A stretch of DNA of 64,000 nt from URNF01 sp045634325 (GCA_045634325.1 JAZRAA010000053.1:54871-118870), one strand, 5' to 3'. Positions 42,700 to 53,016 are shown, counted from the first letter of the stretch. Program-made: numbers and translations. Notes: a model not told the origin generated them from the letters alone.

Positions 42700-43830
42700 A
42701 TGCAGTCTGTTTTAAAAGAAATCTCAAAATTGCGCAACGGAGCCCCGGTTATTATTGATTACCATAATAGCAATCGTTATCGATTGGTCGTTGAGGAAGA
42801 TAACGGCACTAAGACAGCGTATTATTTTAGTACGCCAATCTACAATAGAAGAAGCAGAAAAATGATTGATGTAAAATTCCACTCTGATGGGGATGCGATT
42901 TTTTCGATCGGGAGCAATACAAATATTACTGTTTCGAAAAATGTGTTGATGGAAAACGCTGAAGGAGCCTGTTCAATCGAATTGCCGCAAAAATGTAATC
43001 TTGTTTCATCACAAGAGGTGCGTTGCGGGGAAATCGTTTTAATTCCCACCACAAACGGTGTTGCCTTTAAGTGCGCAATAAAGGATGATGAAAAGATTAT
43101 GTTTGCTGTGGATGTTGGGCAGGCATTTTTTAATGTTAGAGCAAATGACAAGTATTTTGCTTTGATGAAAGAAAATTTTACACCGTTTGTTATTTTCTCT
43201 TGTATTGGATCAATTGGTGCGAGCGGTACTGTGATTGCTCCTGCAAAAATTGAATATCAGAAACTTGCGGATAAACGATACAGCATTGCAATTTCGTCTA
43301 TGAGCCCGATGGCGCAGTATGTTCTTTTTGAAGCGAATCTCTATGAAAACAAATTGTTTCAAGATACAACGGTTGAAAGTATGAATCCATTAACAAATAA
43401 CGCTTTTGGCAGTATTGGATTTATTGGAAATTCTTCGGCTTACGGAGAACAGTGGTTGTATTCGCGACTTGATTATTCAAGAATACCTGAAATGATGGAT
43501 AAACGAATTCAAAAAGCTGTGTTGCATATGCCAAAGTTTAACCAAAGCAAGGTTGAGTTAAGCGCATATAAGGTTTCAGCACGGTTCTGCAGCTTCGGTT
43601 CTAACTGGGATAACAAAATAGCGGGTGAAACACCGATTTCTGATTCGTCTTCCCAAAGCGGTTATCAAAGTTTGGATTTTACATGTTTGCTTGCTGACGG
43701 CCGTACGAAAACTATTACTAAATCAGAAGGGTTGATTTTAAAACCTAAAATCAGGGATGCCGGCTTTTCTGCGATTGCGACGGGTGATTGCTGCTTAGCC
43801 CCACAAATTATGGAAATAAATTTCAGATAG
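42700..43830 (+). CDS. DNRLRE-like leaderless protein
   Basis: This 376-aa protein has an N-terminal region like those preceding RHS repeats and, from about residue 235, a DNRLRE-like domain (WLYSRLDYSRIPEMMDKRI, then AVLHMPKF and KVELSAYKV). It has no RHS repeats and no signal peptide. DNRLRE domains occur in secreted wall-associated proteins such as WapA relatives. GGAGGTGAT precedes ATG 42700. It may be a separately expressed N-terminal partner of the RHS protein at 47058. Confidence 0.65.
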   Translation: MQSVLKEISKLRNGAPVIIDYHNSNRYRLVVEEDNGTKTAYYFSTPIYNRRSRKMIDVKFHSDGDAIFSIGSNTNITVSKNVLMENAEGACSIELPQKCNLVSSQEVRCGEIVLIPTTNGVAFKCAIKDDEKIMFAVDVGQAFFNVRANDKYFALMKENFTPFVIFSCIGSIGASGTVIAPAKIEYQKLADKRYSIAISSMSPMAQYVLFEANLYENKLFQDTTVESMNPLTNNAFGSIGFIGNSSAYGEQWLYSRLDYSRIPEMMDKRIQKAVLHMPKFNQSKVELSAYKVSARFCSFGSNWDNKIAGETPISDSSSQSGYQSLDFTCLLADGRTKTITKSEGLILKPKIRDAGFSAIATGDCCLAPQIMEINFR

Positions 43831-43847
43831 AAAATAATTATTTTTTT

Positions 43848-43884
43848 AACCCTGACACTAGTTGTCAGGGTTATTTTTTATACT
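43848..43884 (+). promoter_or_regulatory. Island promoter module, copy 3 (small ORF and recombinase)
   Basis: Palindrome 43848-43872, 6-nt spacer, TATACT (43879-43884); the small ORF begins 38 bp later. Confidence 0.75.
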
Positions 43885-43922
43885 ATGCTTACAACTTTAA
43901 ATATTGTAAGGAGATAAAAGGT

Positions 43923-44078
43923 ATGGTGAAGCCGAGATTTCAAATTGAAGAAAAATATTCAGGTGATATTCAATTGGAGAAAGTTTTTATGTTAATACTT
44001 TCGTCCAATATAACAGAAATTGACCAGATGCCGTTTGTTTTTACTTTGCAACAGAAAGGAGTAAATTATGAATTATAA
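43923..44078 (+). CDS. Short hypothetical protein overlapping the recombinase start
   Basis: This 51-aa product of unknown function begins MVKPRFQIEEKYSG behind AAGGAG. Its last codons overlap the recombinase ATG, so translation is coupled. It may be a truncated island gene into which the recombinase module integrated, or a small accessory factor. Confidence 0.5.
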   Translation: MVKPRFQIEEKYSGDIQLEKVFMLILSSNITEIDQMPFVFTLQQKGVNYEL

Positions 44079-45657
44079 TGATATTTTCTATAAATGTGCA
44101 ATATATTGCAGATTAAGTAAGGACGATGAACAGGCGGGTGAAAGTATTAGTATAGAAACCCAAAAAATGATGCTTACAGATTATTGTATTAATAATAACT
44201 ATGAAGTTTATGATATTTATATTGATGATGGATTTTCGGGATTGAATTTTAATAGACCTTCATTTATAAGAATGTTAAAAGATATTGATGCCGGCAAGGT
44301 GAATCTTGTTATTACTAAGGATTTGAGCAGGTTGGGTAGAGATTACATTCAAACGGGTTATTTAACAGAAGTTTATTTTAACAAAAAAAGAGTAAGATAT
44401 ATTGCTGTTAACGATGGGATAGATACCGACCGTAATGATAATGATATAGCACCATTCAAGAATATTCTTAATGATATGTATGCTAAGGATTTGTCGCGAA
44501 AAGTAAAACTTGCAAAAAGACAAAGAGCTATGAAAGGATATTATATGTCTGGTCAACCACCTTTTGGATATAAGCAGGACCCGGACAATAGAAATCATTT
44601 AATAGTTGATAAGGAAGCCGCTGATATTGTTCGAAGAATTTTTGGATTCGCGGCACAAGGTGATAGTTATTCGAGTATTAGTCGCAAATTAACAGAGCTT
44701 GGCATTATAACTCCGGCGGCATATAAAGTTAAAAATGGTGACACGAGATTTATTCGCTATTTGAATAAAGAAAACACATTAACTAATTGGTCGTACCAAA
44801 CGGTGAGAACAATACTTTTAGATTCGGTGTATAAGGGAGATATGGTTAACCATAAAACTGAGATAATCAATTATAAAACCAAGGAAAGCGTATTGGTTCC
44901 CAGAGAAGAATATATTATTGTGCCAAATCAACATGAGCCTATAATTAACCCGGAAGAATTTGATAAAGTACAGCAAATTTTACGTTCACGCAAGCATGAA
45001 AATAAGCACAATTTCAAAAATATTTTTAAAGGACTTGTTTTCTGCTTGGAATGTGGAACACAAATGAATTTGATTGCTACAAAAGATAGGAAAGGAGTGA
45101 AAAAACCATTATTTAAATGTTTTAATCACTATAATAACCCGGAAGTTTGTACTCATTATCACGCAGTTTTATACGATGATTTATACGAAGAGGTACTTAA
45201 AAGAATACAAGTAATTCTTTTGAAAATAAAAAATTCGGTTATTTTTGATTCTGTAGTATCCAAACTCATGGAAAAAACTGGAACGAAGCTAGCTGAACAA
45301 GAAAAATCAGAAATTTTAAAGGAACTTTCAAGTGTTAAAAAGAATATTTCAAATATTTATAAAGCACCTCATAAGAATATTGATTCTGAGTCAAATAAAA
45401 ATTTATTGAATGCCCTCTTAAATCGTCAGCGTGAATTGACAAAACGATTAACCTTAATTGAATGTGGGGGAATAAATTATGCTATCGATGAAACGGAAAT
45501 TAAAAAATCATTTAATGATTTTTTAAACATTCAATCCCTTGATGAAGACTTGGTTTCGAAATTTATAAAAAAGATTGAAGTAGGAGAAACCTATGTCACT
45601 GAAGACGGACCTAAAAGAAAAATTGTTATAACATATTCCTTTGAAAATATGTTTTAA
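44068..45657 (+). CDS. Large serine recombinase
   Basis: This 529-aa resolvase/invertase-fold recombinase has the catalytic serine in CRLSKDDE (Ser17), conserved TKDLSRLGRD and YAKDLSRKVK, a recombinase domain, a zinc ribbon (CLECGTQM and a later CFNHYNNPEVC) and a C-terminal coiled coil. It resembles Tn4451/TnpX-type integrases that insert or excise mobile elements. The gene is visibly more AT-rich than its surroundings, suggesting separate acquisition. AAAGGAG precedes ATG 44068; a terminator follows. Confidence 0.92.
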   Translation: MNYNDIFYKCAIYCRLSKDDEQAGESISIETQKMMLTDYCINNNYEVYDIYIDDGFSGLNFNRPSFIRMLKDIDAGKVNLVITKDLSRLGRDYIQTGYLTEVYFNKKRVRYIAVNDGIDTDRNDNDIAPFKNILNDMYAKDLSRKVKLAKRQRAMKGYYMSGQPPFGYKQDPDNRNHLIVDKEAADIVRRIFGFAAQGDSYSSISRKLTELGIITPAAYKVKNGDTRFIRYLNKENTLTNWSYQTVRTILLDSVYKGDMVNHKTEIINYKTKESVLVPREEYIIVPNQHEPIINPEEFDKVQQILRSRKHENKHNFKNIFKGLVFCLECGTQMNLIATKDRKGVKKPLFKCFNHYNNPEVCTHYHAVLYDDLYEEVLKRIQVILLKIKNSVIFDSVVSKLMEKTGTKLAEQEKSEILKELSSVKKNISNIYKAPHKNIDSESNKNLLNALLNRQRELTKRLTLIECGGINYAIDETEIKKSFNDFLNIQSLDEDLVSKFIKKIEVGETYVTEDGPKRKIVITYSFENMF

Positions 45658-45661
45658 ATAT

Positions 45662-45687
45662 AAACAGGCAGTTAATGCCTGTTTTTT
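45662..45687 (+). terminator. Terminator after the recombinase
   Basis: Stem AAACAGGCA (45662-45670) and TGCCTGTTT (45676-45684) with a T-tract. Confidence 0.8.
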
Positions 45688-45787
45688 ATTGATATTAATT
45701 TGAAAATGATATATAATTATTTTTAAAGTTTAATACATTCATATTAAGCGCTAAAAAATATACCGAAAAAATGAAGATAGTATTTTC

Positions 45788-46461
45788 TCAATGAAACGGG
45801 AATGTATTATCTCCAGTCCCGTTACTATGACCCGATGGTTGGTAGGTTTGTGAATGGGGATGATGTAGAGTATATACTCAGCGACGAATCTTCGTTCGAG
45901 TACTGTTATAATTCCCCTGTCAACTACAGTGATTTTAGTGGTTATAAACCAGGTTCTCTATTCTCATCTAGCGATGCGGCCGCCAAAGATTTTGCTTGTT
46001 GTTACTATAACATCTCTTTATATATTCGATTTGAAATTAGTTCCGTCATCTATGCGCTGCAAAAAAACGGAAGAGTAATGTATTCGTATACAAATTATAT
46101 TGTCGGCAACCCACATTCCTGTTCACCGCTCAACGGAAAAAGAAACATTCCAAAAGGCGCGTGGTTAATCGGTGCAATACATACCCACCCTAACAGCAAC
46201 TCTTTCTCGCCAACAGATAAAACTTTTGCGAAGAAGCACTATATATCTTTCTATGTTGTTACACCTAATTTTAAAATTCGTGTTTATCACGACACGAGAA
46301 GAGGTTTTCAAGATAAGCTGGTAGCCGAAAACCTGAAACTATCACCTTTAACCCGCCAGCAAGCCAATAATCTCGTTGAAAACTATAAATTCAAATGGAA
46401 AATACATACAAGATTGGGGTGTGATTTTAAATGTCGCAACAAAAAATGGCCATCTTGGTAA
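45788..46461 (+). pseudogene. Orphan RHS tip with DUF4329-like toxin domain
   Basis: The reading frame opens abruptly with ETGMYYLQSRYYDP, the conserved end of an RHS core, nearly identical in DNA to 52,460-52,530, but no RHS body lies upstream. After GRFVNGDD the variable tip (about 190 aa) contains a DUF4329/JAB-like domain: SSSDAAAKDF, then GAIHTHPNSNSFSPTDK with paired histidines. It is a displaced toxin cassette that becomes expressible if recombined onto the RHS core. An ATG at 45802 could allow independent translation, but no ribosome site is seen. Its probable immunity gene overlaps its end. Confidence 0.75.
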
Positions 46462-46799
46462 AACGAACACTATGCCTTTTTTTTACATTTTTATTGGTCT
46501 TATTTTTTGGATGTGCCCGTAAAGAGCAGCCAAATAGCACAAAAAAAGGAGACATCAGCGAAAACTCAGAAAGCATTGTAACAGATGAAAAAACTGCTAA
46601 AAAAATTGCAGATGTTGTTCTTACTCAAACTTTAGAAAAACCAAGAGCCAAATATAAATCGGTAGAAGTTTTCTTCGAACCACGCAATCAATCCTGGTTA
46701 GTTGTTTATTCAATCAACAAAAACACTGTCGGCAATGATATTAGTATACGAATATCCCAAAAAGATGGAGCGATACTTTCGGTTGAATTTGGCGAATAA
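46431..46799 (+). CDS. NTF2-fold immunity lipoprotein
   Basis: This 122-aa lipoprotein has a signal peptide ending in lipobox LFFGC (Cys near residue 27). The mature domain has the NTF2-fold immunity pattern: TAKKIADVVLTQTLE, YKSVEVFF, WLVVYSINKN, ISQKDGAILSVEFGE. Paired with the DUF4329-like tip that it overlaps by 31 bp, it should neutralise that toxin at the cell surface. The start could also be ATG 46446. Confidence 0.78.
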   Translation: MSQQKMAILVKRTLCLFFTFLLVLFFGCARKEQPNSTKKGDISENSESIVTDEKTAKKIADVVLTQTLEKPRAKYKSVEVFFEPRNQSWLVVYSINKNTVGNDISIRISQKDGAILSVEFGE

Positions 46800-46814
46800 C
46801 ATAAGGGGAGACAA

Positions 46815-46852
46815 GGGGACGGTTCGGAACACAGGGGACGGTTCTGTGTGTT
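46815..46852. repeat. REP-like GGGGACGGTTC palindrome, copy 1
   Basis: A core GGGGACGGTTC is framed by arms AACACA (46828-46833) and TGTGTT (46847-46852); a half copy sits just before (46815-46825). The same core recurs three more times downstream with different but still complementary arms. Confidence 0.65.
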
Positions 46853-46854
46853 GA

Positions 46855-46917
46855 TAAAATAGTTTTTATTTAAATTCCTCATTTTAAAAACGGGCGGTCA
46901 GCGAAAGCTGACCGCTT
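46855..46917 (+). repeat. 63-bp direct repeat, left copy, ending in a GNRA hairpin
   Basis: This segment recurs at 54603-54665 almost unchanged. It ends in stem GCGGTCAGC (46894-46902), loop GAAA and GCTGACCGC (46907-46915). The hairpin could terminate transcription, though here the T-tract is poor. Confidence 0.7.
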
Positions 46918-46954
46918 CTTACTATGTGAAAATAAAATTTTAAATAACTTTTTT

Positions 46955-47006
46955 AACCCTGACACTAGTTGTCAGGGTTATTTTTTATACTTAAGGTGCA
47001 GCTGCA
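46955..47006 (+). promoter_or_regulatory. Island promoter module, copy 4 (RHS gene)
   Basis: Palindrome 46955-46979, 6-nt spacer, TATACT (46986-46991), and TGCAGCTGCA beginning 11 nt after the -10 start (46997-47006). Confidence 0.78.
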
Positions 47007-47057
47007 AACAAGGTCGTTAGACCACCAAAAATATTTAATGAAAGGAGTCCTAAAAGA

Positions 47058-50000
47058 ATGGACAAAATTAAAAACGGCGCAGAAGAGATTTATCTTGTGC
47101 CGGAAACAGAATCCTCAGATGAGCTTGTTTTGGATGAGCCTATCAAGGAAACGAAAAATGAGGATGTTCCCGTACTGGTTGAAGCTGAACCTGAAAAGAA
47201 TGTCCGAGTTAGTGAAATTCTTGAACTCAGAGAAGGTAATCGAAAGGTTTACCGAATGAGTGACGGAACTGAACAGGCGGTATTTTATCCCGAAACTGTT
47301 CATGTGTTCGATGAGGACACAAAAACCTTCGACGATGTAGATAACACTCTCGTCGAGGAAGAAGATGGCAGACATTTTGTAAGCGGCAAGAATCATTTTA
47401 AAGCAAGATTCAGCCGTGAAGAAGAAAACGATGAGTTGTTTTCTATTGAAAGCGGCATGTGTCGTGTTACCGTTTCTGCCGGAAAAAACAAAAAGCACAA
47501 AAATCAGGGTGTTAAGCCTCGTGTTCGTAAAAAGGATACGGAAGGCTTTGAGAGGACTGACGTGCTTGTATTTGACGGTGTACAGGATGGGGCGGAATAT
47601 GAGTATTCTGTAACCGGCAATGGCGTCAAGGAAAACATTGTAGTTAAAGAAAAGGCTGATGTTTATCGTTATCCCTTTGTGCTGCATATGGAGAATGTAA
47701 CCGCACAGTTTGACGAGGAGAACAAGCGCGTTGCCTTTATCAGCAATGAAACGGGCGAAGAGGTGTTTTTCATTCCCGCGCCCTATATGACTGATAAAAA
47801 CGGTGTTATTTCTACTGCAGTGTCTTACGAAGTTAAGAATACTGCAAACGGTGATATGATTTTTAACGTTGTTGCAGACAGTGAGTGGATGAATTCCGAT
47901 GCATGCACTTTCCCTGTTATCATTGACCCGCAGGTTCAAGTCAGCGGCAACTCGGCTATGAACACCTATAGTTGGCATAACGGTAGCCTTTATAGTGCAC
48001 CACTGCACACGGTAGGAACGACCGGATGCGGTGATGGTGCCTGTAATGCAAAGCGTATGTATATGAGCTTTAGTATGCCGACTCTTCCTCGCAATCCGAG
48101 AATCAAGAAAGCAGAACTCAAGTTCTTTCAGGCATCCAGTTCCGATACTTGCTGTAACTATCCCAAACTTGGTCTTTATCGTGTTACCGAAAACATTTGT
48201 CTTGGAAATTGCACGCCGCATCACAACTCCGATTTAATTGACTTTGCTACGATGCAAATCGATCACTGTGAGGATGGTGAGGTTGTAAACTATACTTTTG
48301 ATGTTACAACGCTTGTGGATCAGGTTAACAAGGGTGAGGTAGGTGTCAAAAATCTTGTACTTAAGATGATTGACGAAATTCAGAAAAGTGACAATAACAT
48401 TACGCTTTACGGTAGTGCTAATTCCGGGATTTATGCTCCTCAGTTTATCATTACTTATGAGTCTAGTTATGGTGTGAACACTTCTTACAGAACACATACA
48501 CATGAGCTTGGTCGTTTTGGTCAGGGCAGCATTGACCTGCAGTGCGGCAATCTGATGTTTGAGTCTGAAGACTTTGCATGGGCGGGTAACCGTATGCCCG
48601 TTACCATCAAACACCTCTACAACAGTGCTTTGTATGCCTATCAGTATACTGCTAATAGCGGTATCAAGCTTTCAACTGCAGACTTTTCTGCAATGAAGCT
48701 TGGTTATGGCTACAAACTCAACATTATGCAGAGTATGATGGATACGACCTTCCAGCATGAAGGGGAAAGTTATATCGGTTATGTCTATATCGGTGAAAAC
48801 GGCGAAGAAACCTTCTTTAAGGAGAGCGATAAGCGGGTCCAGTGCAACAGCAAATCGCAGTGCTATAATCTCTATGAGGATGTAAATGGCGGAGATATGT
48901 TGTACGACCCTGTTAAACTTACTTTAAAACAGGGAGAAGAAACGTATCAGTTCGATTCTATGGGCAGACTTATTCAGATTAAGGATGCGGCGGGTAACCA
49001 TATGGATATCACTTACACCTCTAACCGTATCACCTCGGTTACTGACGGTGCAGGCCGTGACTTTAGCTTTGCTTATAACAGCAGTGGTTTCCTTACTTCG
49101 ATTACTGCTCCCGATGAAACGCGTATTCTTTATACCTATTCCGGTAATCTCCTCAATACCATTACCTATCAGGATGGCAAGAAAGCGGTTTTCACATATT
49201 CTTCCTATAGGCCTACTGCAGTAACGTTGCTTGATGCTAAGGGGAATAATGTGTATAAGGTGGCGTATTCTTATAGCGGAGACCGCCTTGCAACCGTAAC
49301 GGAATATGGTGTCCAAAACGGCGCTTTTGTACAGGGTGCTAAGACGACCTATTCCTACTCTGTTGCTTCCGGCAGAACAATCGTACAAACTTATGAGCTT
49401 ATGGACGATGCACAATATACAGACTGTTATGAAACTGCCGTTAAAACCGTATACACGTTTGACGATGACGGCAATATCGTGAGCGAATATGCGTATTCCG
49501 AGGATACCGGCAATACCGGTGTTGAAGGCGAAGAAAGCGGCATCAATCCTCATTCGGGTGCTGGCGGCGCAGGAGTGGTCAGCAATATAAATAACCTACT
49601 TAAAGGTCATAACTTTTCAAACTCTAATGACTGGTGTCGAATGCCTTGTAACTGCGGAGATTTGTATATCCAATTTGGTAATCACGAGTCGAGTGCCAAG
49701 TTTGGTAAAAACTTCCTTTATATGCAGTCATATACATCTAGCTGTACCGAAAAAGGTGTATATCAGGTAACGAATACCTTGCCTGCAGGTCAGTATACAT
49801 TTTCGACGTATGTGCGTGTAGCAACAACCTTTAGCGGTACACAAGATAAAGGTGTATATATCCGTGTCACTACCACTAACGGCACGGTGCTGGCGGAAAG
49901 TGAACGGATTGTCGAGAATGATAACGAGTATATCCGTCTTACAGCCTCCTTTGCGCTTGAATCTTCACAGAGCGTACAGGTGCAGCTTCTTGTATGCGGT

Positions 50001-52994
50001 AGGGGGGCGGTATATTTCAATGCACCTCAGCTTGAAAACAATCCGTATGCCAATGCATATAATATGCTTGAAAACGGCAATTTTGAATCGAGTAAAGGCT
50101 GGAACACAAGCGGAGCATATTATTCCCCATATACGCGCTTTAACATGAGCGGGTCGATGTATATTTGGGGCAATATTGAACTTACCCGCTGTGCTTACCA
50201 GAGAGTATATGTAAAGACTAATCGTTTCATCCGTGAAACCTTTACTCTTTCGGGTTGGGCAAAGGGATACGGGCTTCCCACCCACAAAGACGGCGTAAAA
50301 CCCACATTCAGATTAAGGGCAAAAATTAAGTATTACGATAGTTATTACCGTGAATACGGCACAGAGGAATACACAGCAGATTTCTCGCCCTGTACTGAAG
50401 AATGGCAGTTGGCATCTGTTCAGTTTGCCAAGAGTAAATATCGCATGGTAGAGTACATAGATATATACCTTGATTATGACCATAACTACGGTGCGGCATA
50501 TTTCGACGATATTCAGCTTGTGCGCAACAGCATTGAAACTGACCTTTCGGCAGAGGATTTTGAAACCGAGCCTCAAGAGCAAGCGTCGGAAAATACCGTA
50601 AACGAGGCGGAGTCTGAAAATGCAGCGGAAAACGGCTTCAAGGAACTTACCGATATTTATGGTAATACACTGACCGAAACTACCTTTACAGACGGTGAGT
50701 TTGGTACGATTTACAGAGCGTTTCAGTTTAATGCCGATACAAATGATATAAACGGTGATGATGCGGGTAACGATTTAATCAGTGAAACCGACGCAAGAGG
50801 AAATGTGACGGAATATACTGTTGATGGCGATACCTCGCGAAATGAAGAAGTCATCGACCGATGCGGTAATAAAACCGCTTATGAGTACGATAAATCGGGC
50901 AGAACAACTAAGGTTACAAGTCTGAAGCCTCGGCGCGATGTAGATGAAAATGTAGTTGTTGATAAAAATGGTAATGTACTCTACGAAGAAATTACCAATG
51001 TTTCTTACGCCTACGATTCTTTCGATAATCTCACCGAAATTGTCCGTGGCGACGGTCTTAAGTATGCTCTGAAATACAATGCATTCCACAACCTTGAATC
51101 TATCGGTATACACGGCAAAACCGACGGTGACCTGATTCAATACACCTATAAAGCGGGTAACGGCAGATTAAAGGAAATAGCTTACGCTAACGGTGACAAA
51201 ATGACTGCCACCTACAATAGCATCGGTCAAATGATTGCCGAAAAGTGGTATAATGCGTCGAATGAGCTTACTGCACATTACAAATATGTCTATGACGGTC
51301 AGGGTAATATCGTTCGTTCTATTGACTTGAAAGGCAAAAAAGTATATAATTACTTATATGAGGAAGGCAAAATGATGCGGTCGAGCGAAGCGGATGTTGA
51401 GCTTGATGCAAATGAAATCATTACCTCGAAAACCCTTGTCTGCACAGTCCGATATTACTATGATGCAAAGGATACTCTTGTTAAAAAGCGTACCAATTTT
51501 GCTGATGGTAAAGAGCATACCGTTCTTTACGAACAGGCAGAAAACGATGCGCAGATTGTAAGATTCACTGCAGGCGGCAAAACCGTAACAAGCCATTCGA
51601 AAACCGACTCGTTCGGCAGAAAAGTGTTTGATGAATTGCAGTTGGGCACCGGCTTTGTTTCCCGTCAGTTCCATTATCACGCGGGCGAGGTTACGGATGA
51701 GCATGCCCAAAACGATATGCTCAAATCCAGCCCTACAACGCAGCTTGTGAGTCAAATCGTGCTTTCCGGCGGTCGCACCATCTCGTATGAATACGACGAG
51801 GAAGAGCGTATCACCAAGGTTACCGACAGTCTTGAGGGTGTAACGGAGTATACCTATGATGCATTAGGACAGTTGCTTACTGAAACCAAGAACGGTGAAA
51901 CAGTAAACCGAATGTTCTATGACAATTACGGCAATATCCTGCAGAAAAACGGTGTACAGTATGTCTACGATGATGTGTGGGAAGACAAACTGATCTTCTA
52001 TGACGGTCAGCCTATTATTTACGATGCACAGGGCAACCCGACCGAATATTTGGGTCATAATCTCACTTGGGAAAAAGGCAGACAGCTGAAATCCTTTGAC
52101 AATATCCAGTACACCTATAACGCAAACGGTATAAGAACTTCAAAAACGATTGCAGGGAATAAGCACACCTATATTCTTGACGGAGCAAAAATTCTAAAAG
52201 AAGTATGGGATAATGGCGATGAAATCCTTGAAACGCTTTATGATAACGAGGATAATGTCTGTGGTGTAATTTATAACGAAACACCGTATTTCTTCCAAAA
52301 GAACCTGCAGGGCGATATTATTGCTATTACCGATAGCACGGGCAAAGAAGTGGCAAGATATTCCTACGATGCATGGGGCGTTTGCACTATCATTAAGGAC
52401 GTTTCCGCTTGTGCGATTGCATCCATCAACCCGTTCCGTTACAGATCTTATTTTTTCGACAAAGAAACGGGAATGTATTATCTCCAGTCCCGTTACTATG
52501 ACCCCACTGTGGGTAGGTTTGTGAATGCGGATGAAGTGATAATGCCCACAATTACCAACGATATTGTATTGGGATTGAACTTGTCTTCATATGTGTTTAA
52601 TGATCCTATTAATCAAAAGGATAGTATTGGATTTATCGCTCATGCAATAATAGGAGCGATTACTGGGGCATTAATATCTGCGCTATCTTATTTCGTAGAA
52701 TATTGGCTTGGAATGAGAAATCTCAACTGGTGGGCTTTTGCTGGTATCGTTGCCACTGCTGCCGCTTTAGGTGCTATTGGTGGTTATATTTCAGGGTGGG
52801 CAAAATTTGCAAAACTAGCTAAACATGCGCGCCTTCCGAGAATGTTCGAAAAGTTAAAAAGTCCAATTGTAAGAAATATTGTTACATGGGCGGTGCGTGG
52901 AATTAAGTTTGTGATAAATAGCTTTGTGAAAAAGTTGTCTAGAAAACCGGGCGAGAGCTGGGTGAAAGCCATTCGCAGATGGTTGAACATATAA
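47058..52994 (+). CDS. Giant DNRLRE/RHS-repeat polymorphic toxin
   Basis: This 1,978-aa protein has an acidic N-terminal region without a signal peptide, a DNRLRE-type domain (about residues 305-470), long YD/RHS repeats (about 500-1790) and the RHS end motif YYLQSRYYDPTVGRFVNADE (about residues 1806-1825). The variable tip (about 150 aa) has hydrophobic stretches (AIIGAITGALISALSYFVEY; AGIVATAAALGAIGGYISGW) and a basic, amphipathic end, consistent with a membrane-active toxin. A lectin-like or jelly-roll part may lie near 920-1100. AAAGGAG precedes ATG 47058. Small membrane protein genes follow as candidate immunity genes. Confidence 0.88.
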   Translation: MDKIKNGAEEIYLVPETESSDELVLDEPIKETKNEDVPVLVEAEPEKNVRVSEILELREGNRKVYRMSDGTEQAVFYPETVHVFDEDTKTFDDVDNTLVEEEDGRHFVSGKNHFKARFSREEENDELFSIESGMCRVTVSAGKNKKHKNQGVKPRVRKKDTEGFERTDVLVFDGVQDGAEYEYSVTGNGVKENIVVKEKADVYRYPFVLHMENVTAQFDEENKRVAFISNETGEEVFFIPAPYMTDKNGVISTAVSYEVKNTANGDMIFNVVADSEWMNSDACTFPVIIDPQVQVSGNSAMNTYSWHNGSLYSAPLHTVGTTGCGDGACNAKRMYMSFSMPTLPRNPRIKKAELKFFQASSSDTCCNYPKLGLYRVTENICLGNCTPHHNSDLIDFATMQIDHCEDGEVVNYTFDVTTLVDQVNKGEVGVKNLVLKMIDEIQKSDNNITLYGSANSGIYAPQFIITYESSYGVNTSYRTHTHELGRFGQGSIDLQCGNLMFESEDFAWAGNRMPVTIKHLYNSALYAYQYTANSGIKLSTADFSAMKLGYGYKLNIMQSMMDTTFQHEGESYIGYVYIGENGEETFFKESDKRVQCNSKSQCYNLYEDVNGGDMLYDPVKLTLKQGEETYQFDSMGRLIQIKDAAGNHMDITYTSNRITSVTDGAGRDFSFAYNSSGFLTSITAPDETRILYTYSGNLLNTITYQDGKKAVFTYSSYRPTAVTLLDAKGNNVYKVAYSYSGDRLATVTEYGVQNGAFVQGAKTTYSYSVASGRTIVQTYELMDDAQYTDCYETAVKTVYTFDDDGNIVSEYAYSEDTGNTGVEGEESGINPHSGAGGAGVVSNINNLLKGHNFSNSNDWCRMPCNCGDLYIQFGNHESSAKFGKNFLYMQSYTSSCTEKGVYQVTNTLPAGQYTFSTYVRVATTFSGTQDKGVYIRVTTTNGTVLAESERIVENDNEYIRLTASFALESSQSVQVQLLVCGRGAVYFNAPQLENNPYANAYNMLENGNFESSKGWNTSGAYYSPYTRFNMSGSMYIWGNIELTRCAYQRVYVKTNRFIRETFTLSGWAKGYGLPTHKDGVKPTFRLRAKIKYYDSYYREYGTEEYTADFSPCTEEWQLASVQFAKSKYRMVEYIDIYLDYDHNYGAAYFDDIQLVRNSIETDLSAEDFETEPQEQASENTVNEAESENAAENGFKELTDIYGNTLTETTFTDGEFGTIYRAFQFNADTNDINGDDAGNDLISETDARGNVTEYTVDGDTSRNEEVIDRCGNKTAYEYDKSGRTTKVTSLKPRRDVDENVVVDKNGNVLYEEITNVSYAYDSFDNLTEIVRGDGLKYALKYNAFHNLESIGIHGKTDGDLIQYTYKAGNGRLKEIAYANGDKMTATYNSIGQMIAEKWYNASNELTAHYKYVYDGQGNIVRSIDLKGKKVYNYLYEEGKMMRSSEADVELDANEIITSKTLVCTVRYYYDAKDTLVKKRTNFADGKEHTVLYEQAENDAQIVRFTAGGKTVTSHSKTDSFGRKVFDELQLGTGFVSRQFHYHAGEVTDEHAQNDMLKSSPTTQLVSQIVLSGGRTISYEYDEEERITKVTDSLEGVTEYTYDALGQLLTETKNGETVNRMFYDNYGNILQKNGVQYVYDDVWEDKLIFYDGQPIIYDAQGNPTEYLGHNLTWEKGRQLKSFDNIQYTYNANGIRTSKTIAGNKHTYILDGAKILKEVWDNGDEILETLYDNEDNVCGVIYNETPYFFQKNLQGDIIAITDSTGKEVARYSYDAWGVCTIIKDVSACAIASINPFRYRSYFFDKETGMYYLQSRYYDPTVGRFVNADEVIMPTITNDIVLGLNLSSYVFNDPINQKDSIGFIAHAIIGAITGALISALSYFVEYWLGMRNLNWWAFAGIVATAAALGAIGGYISGWAKFAKLAKHARLPRMFEKLKSPIVRNIVTWAVRGIKFVINSFVKKLSRKPGESWVKAIRRWLNI

Positions 52995-53016
52995 TATTGG
53001 GGCGTAGGAGAGTTTG

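Noticed and set aside
43848..43884. Island palindromes as rho-independent terminators
   Set aside because: Only some copies have a T-run, while all six keep a 6-nt spacer to a -10 hexamer and precede gene starts.
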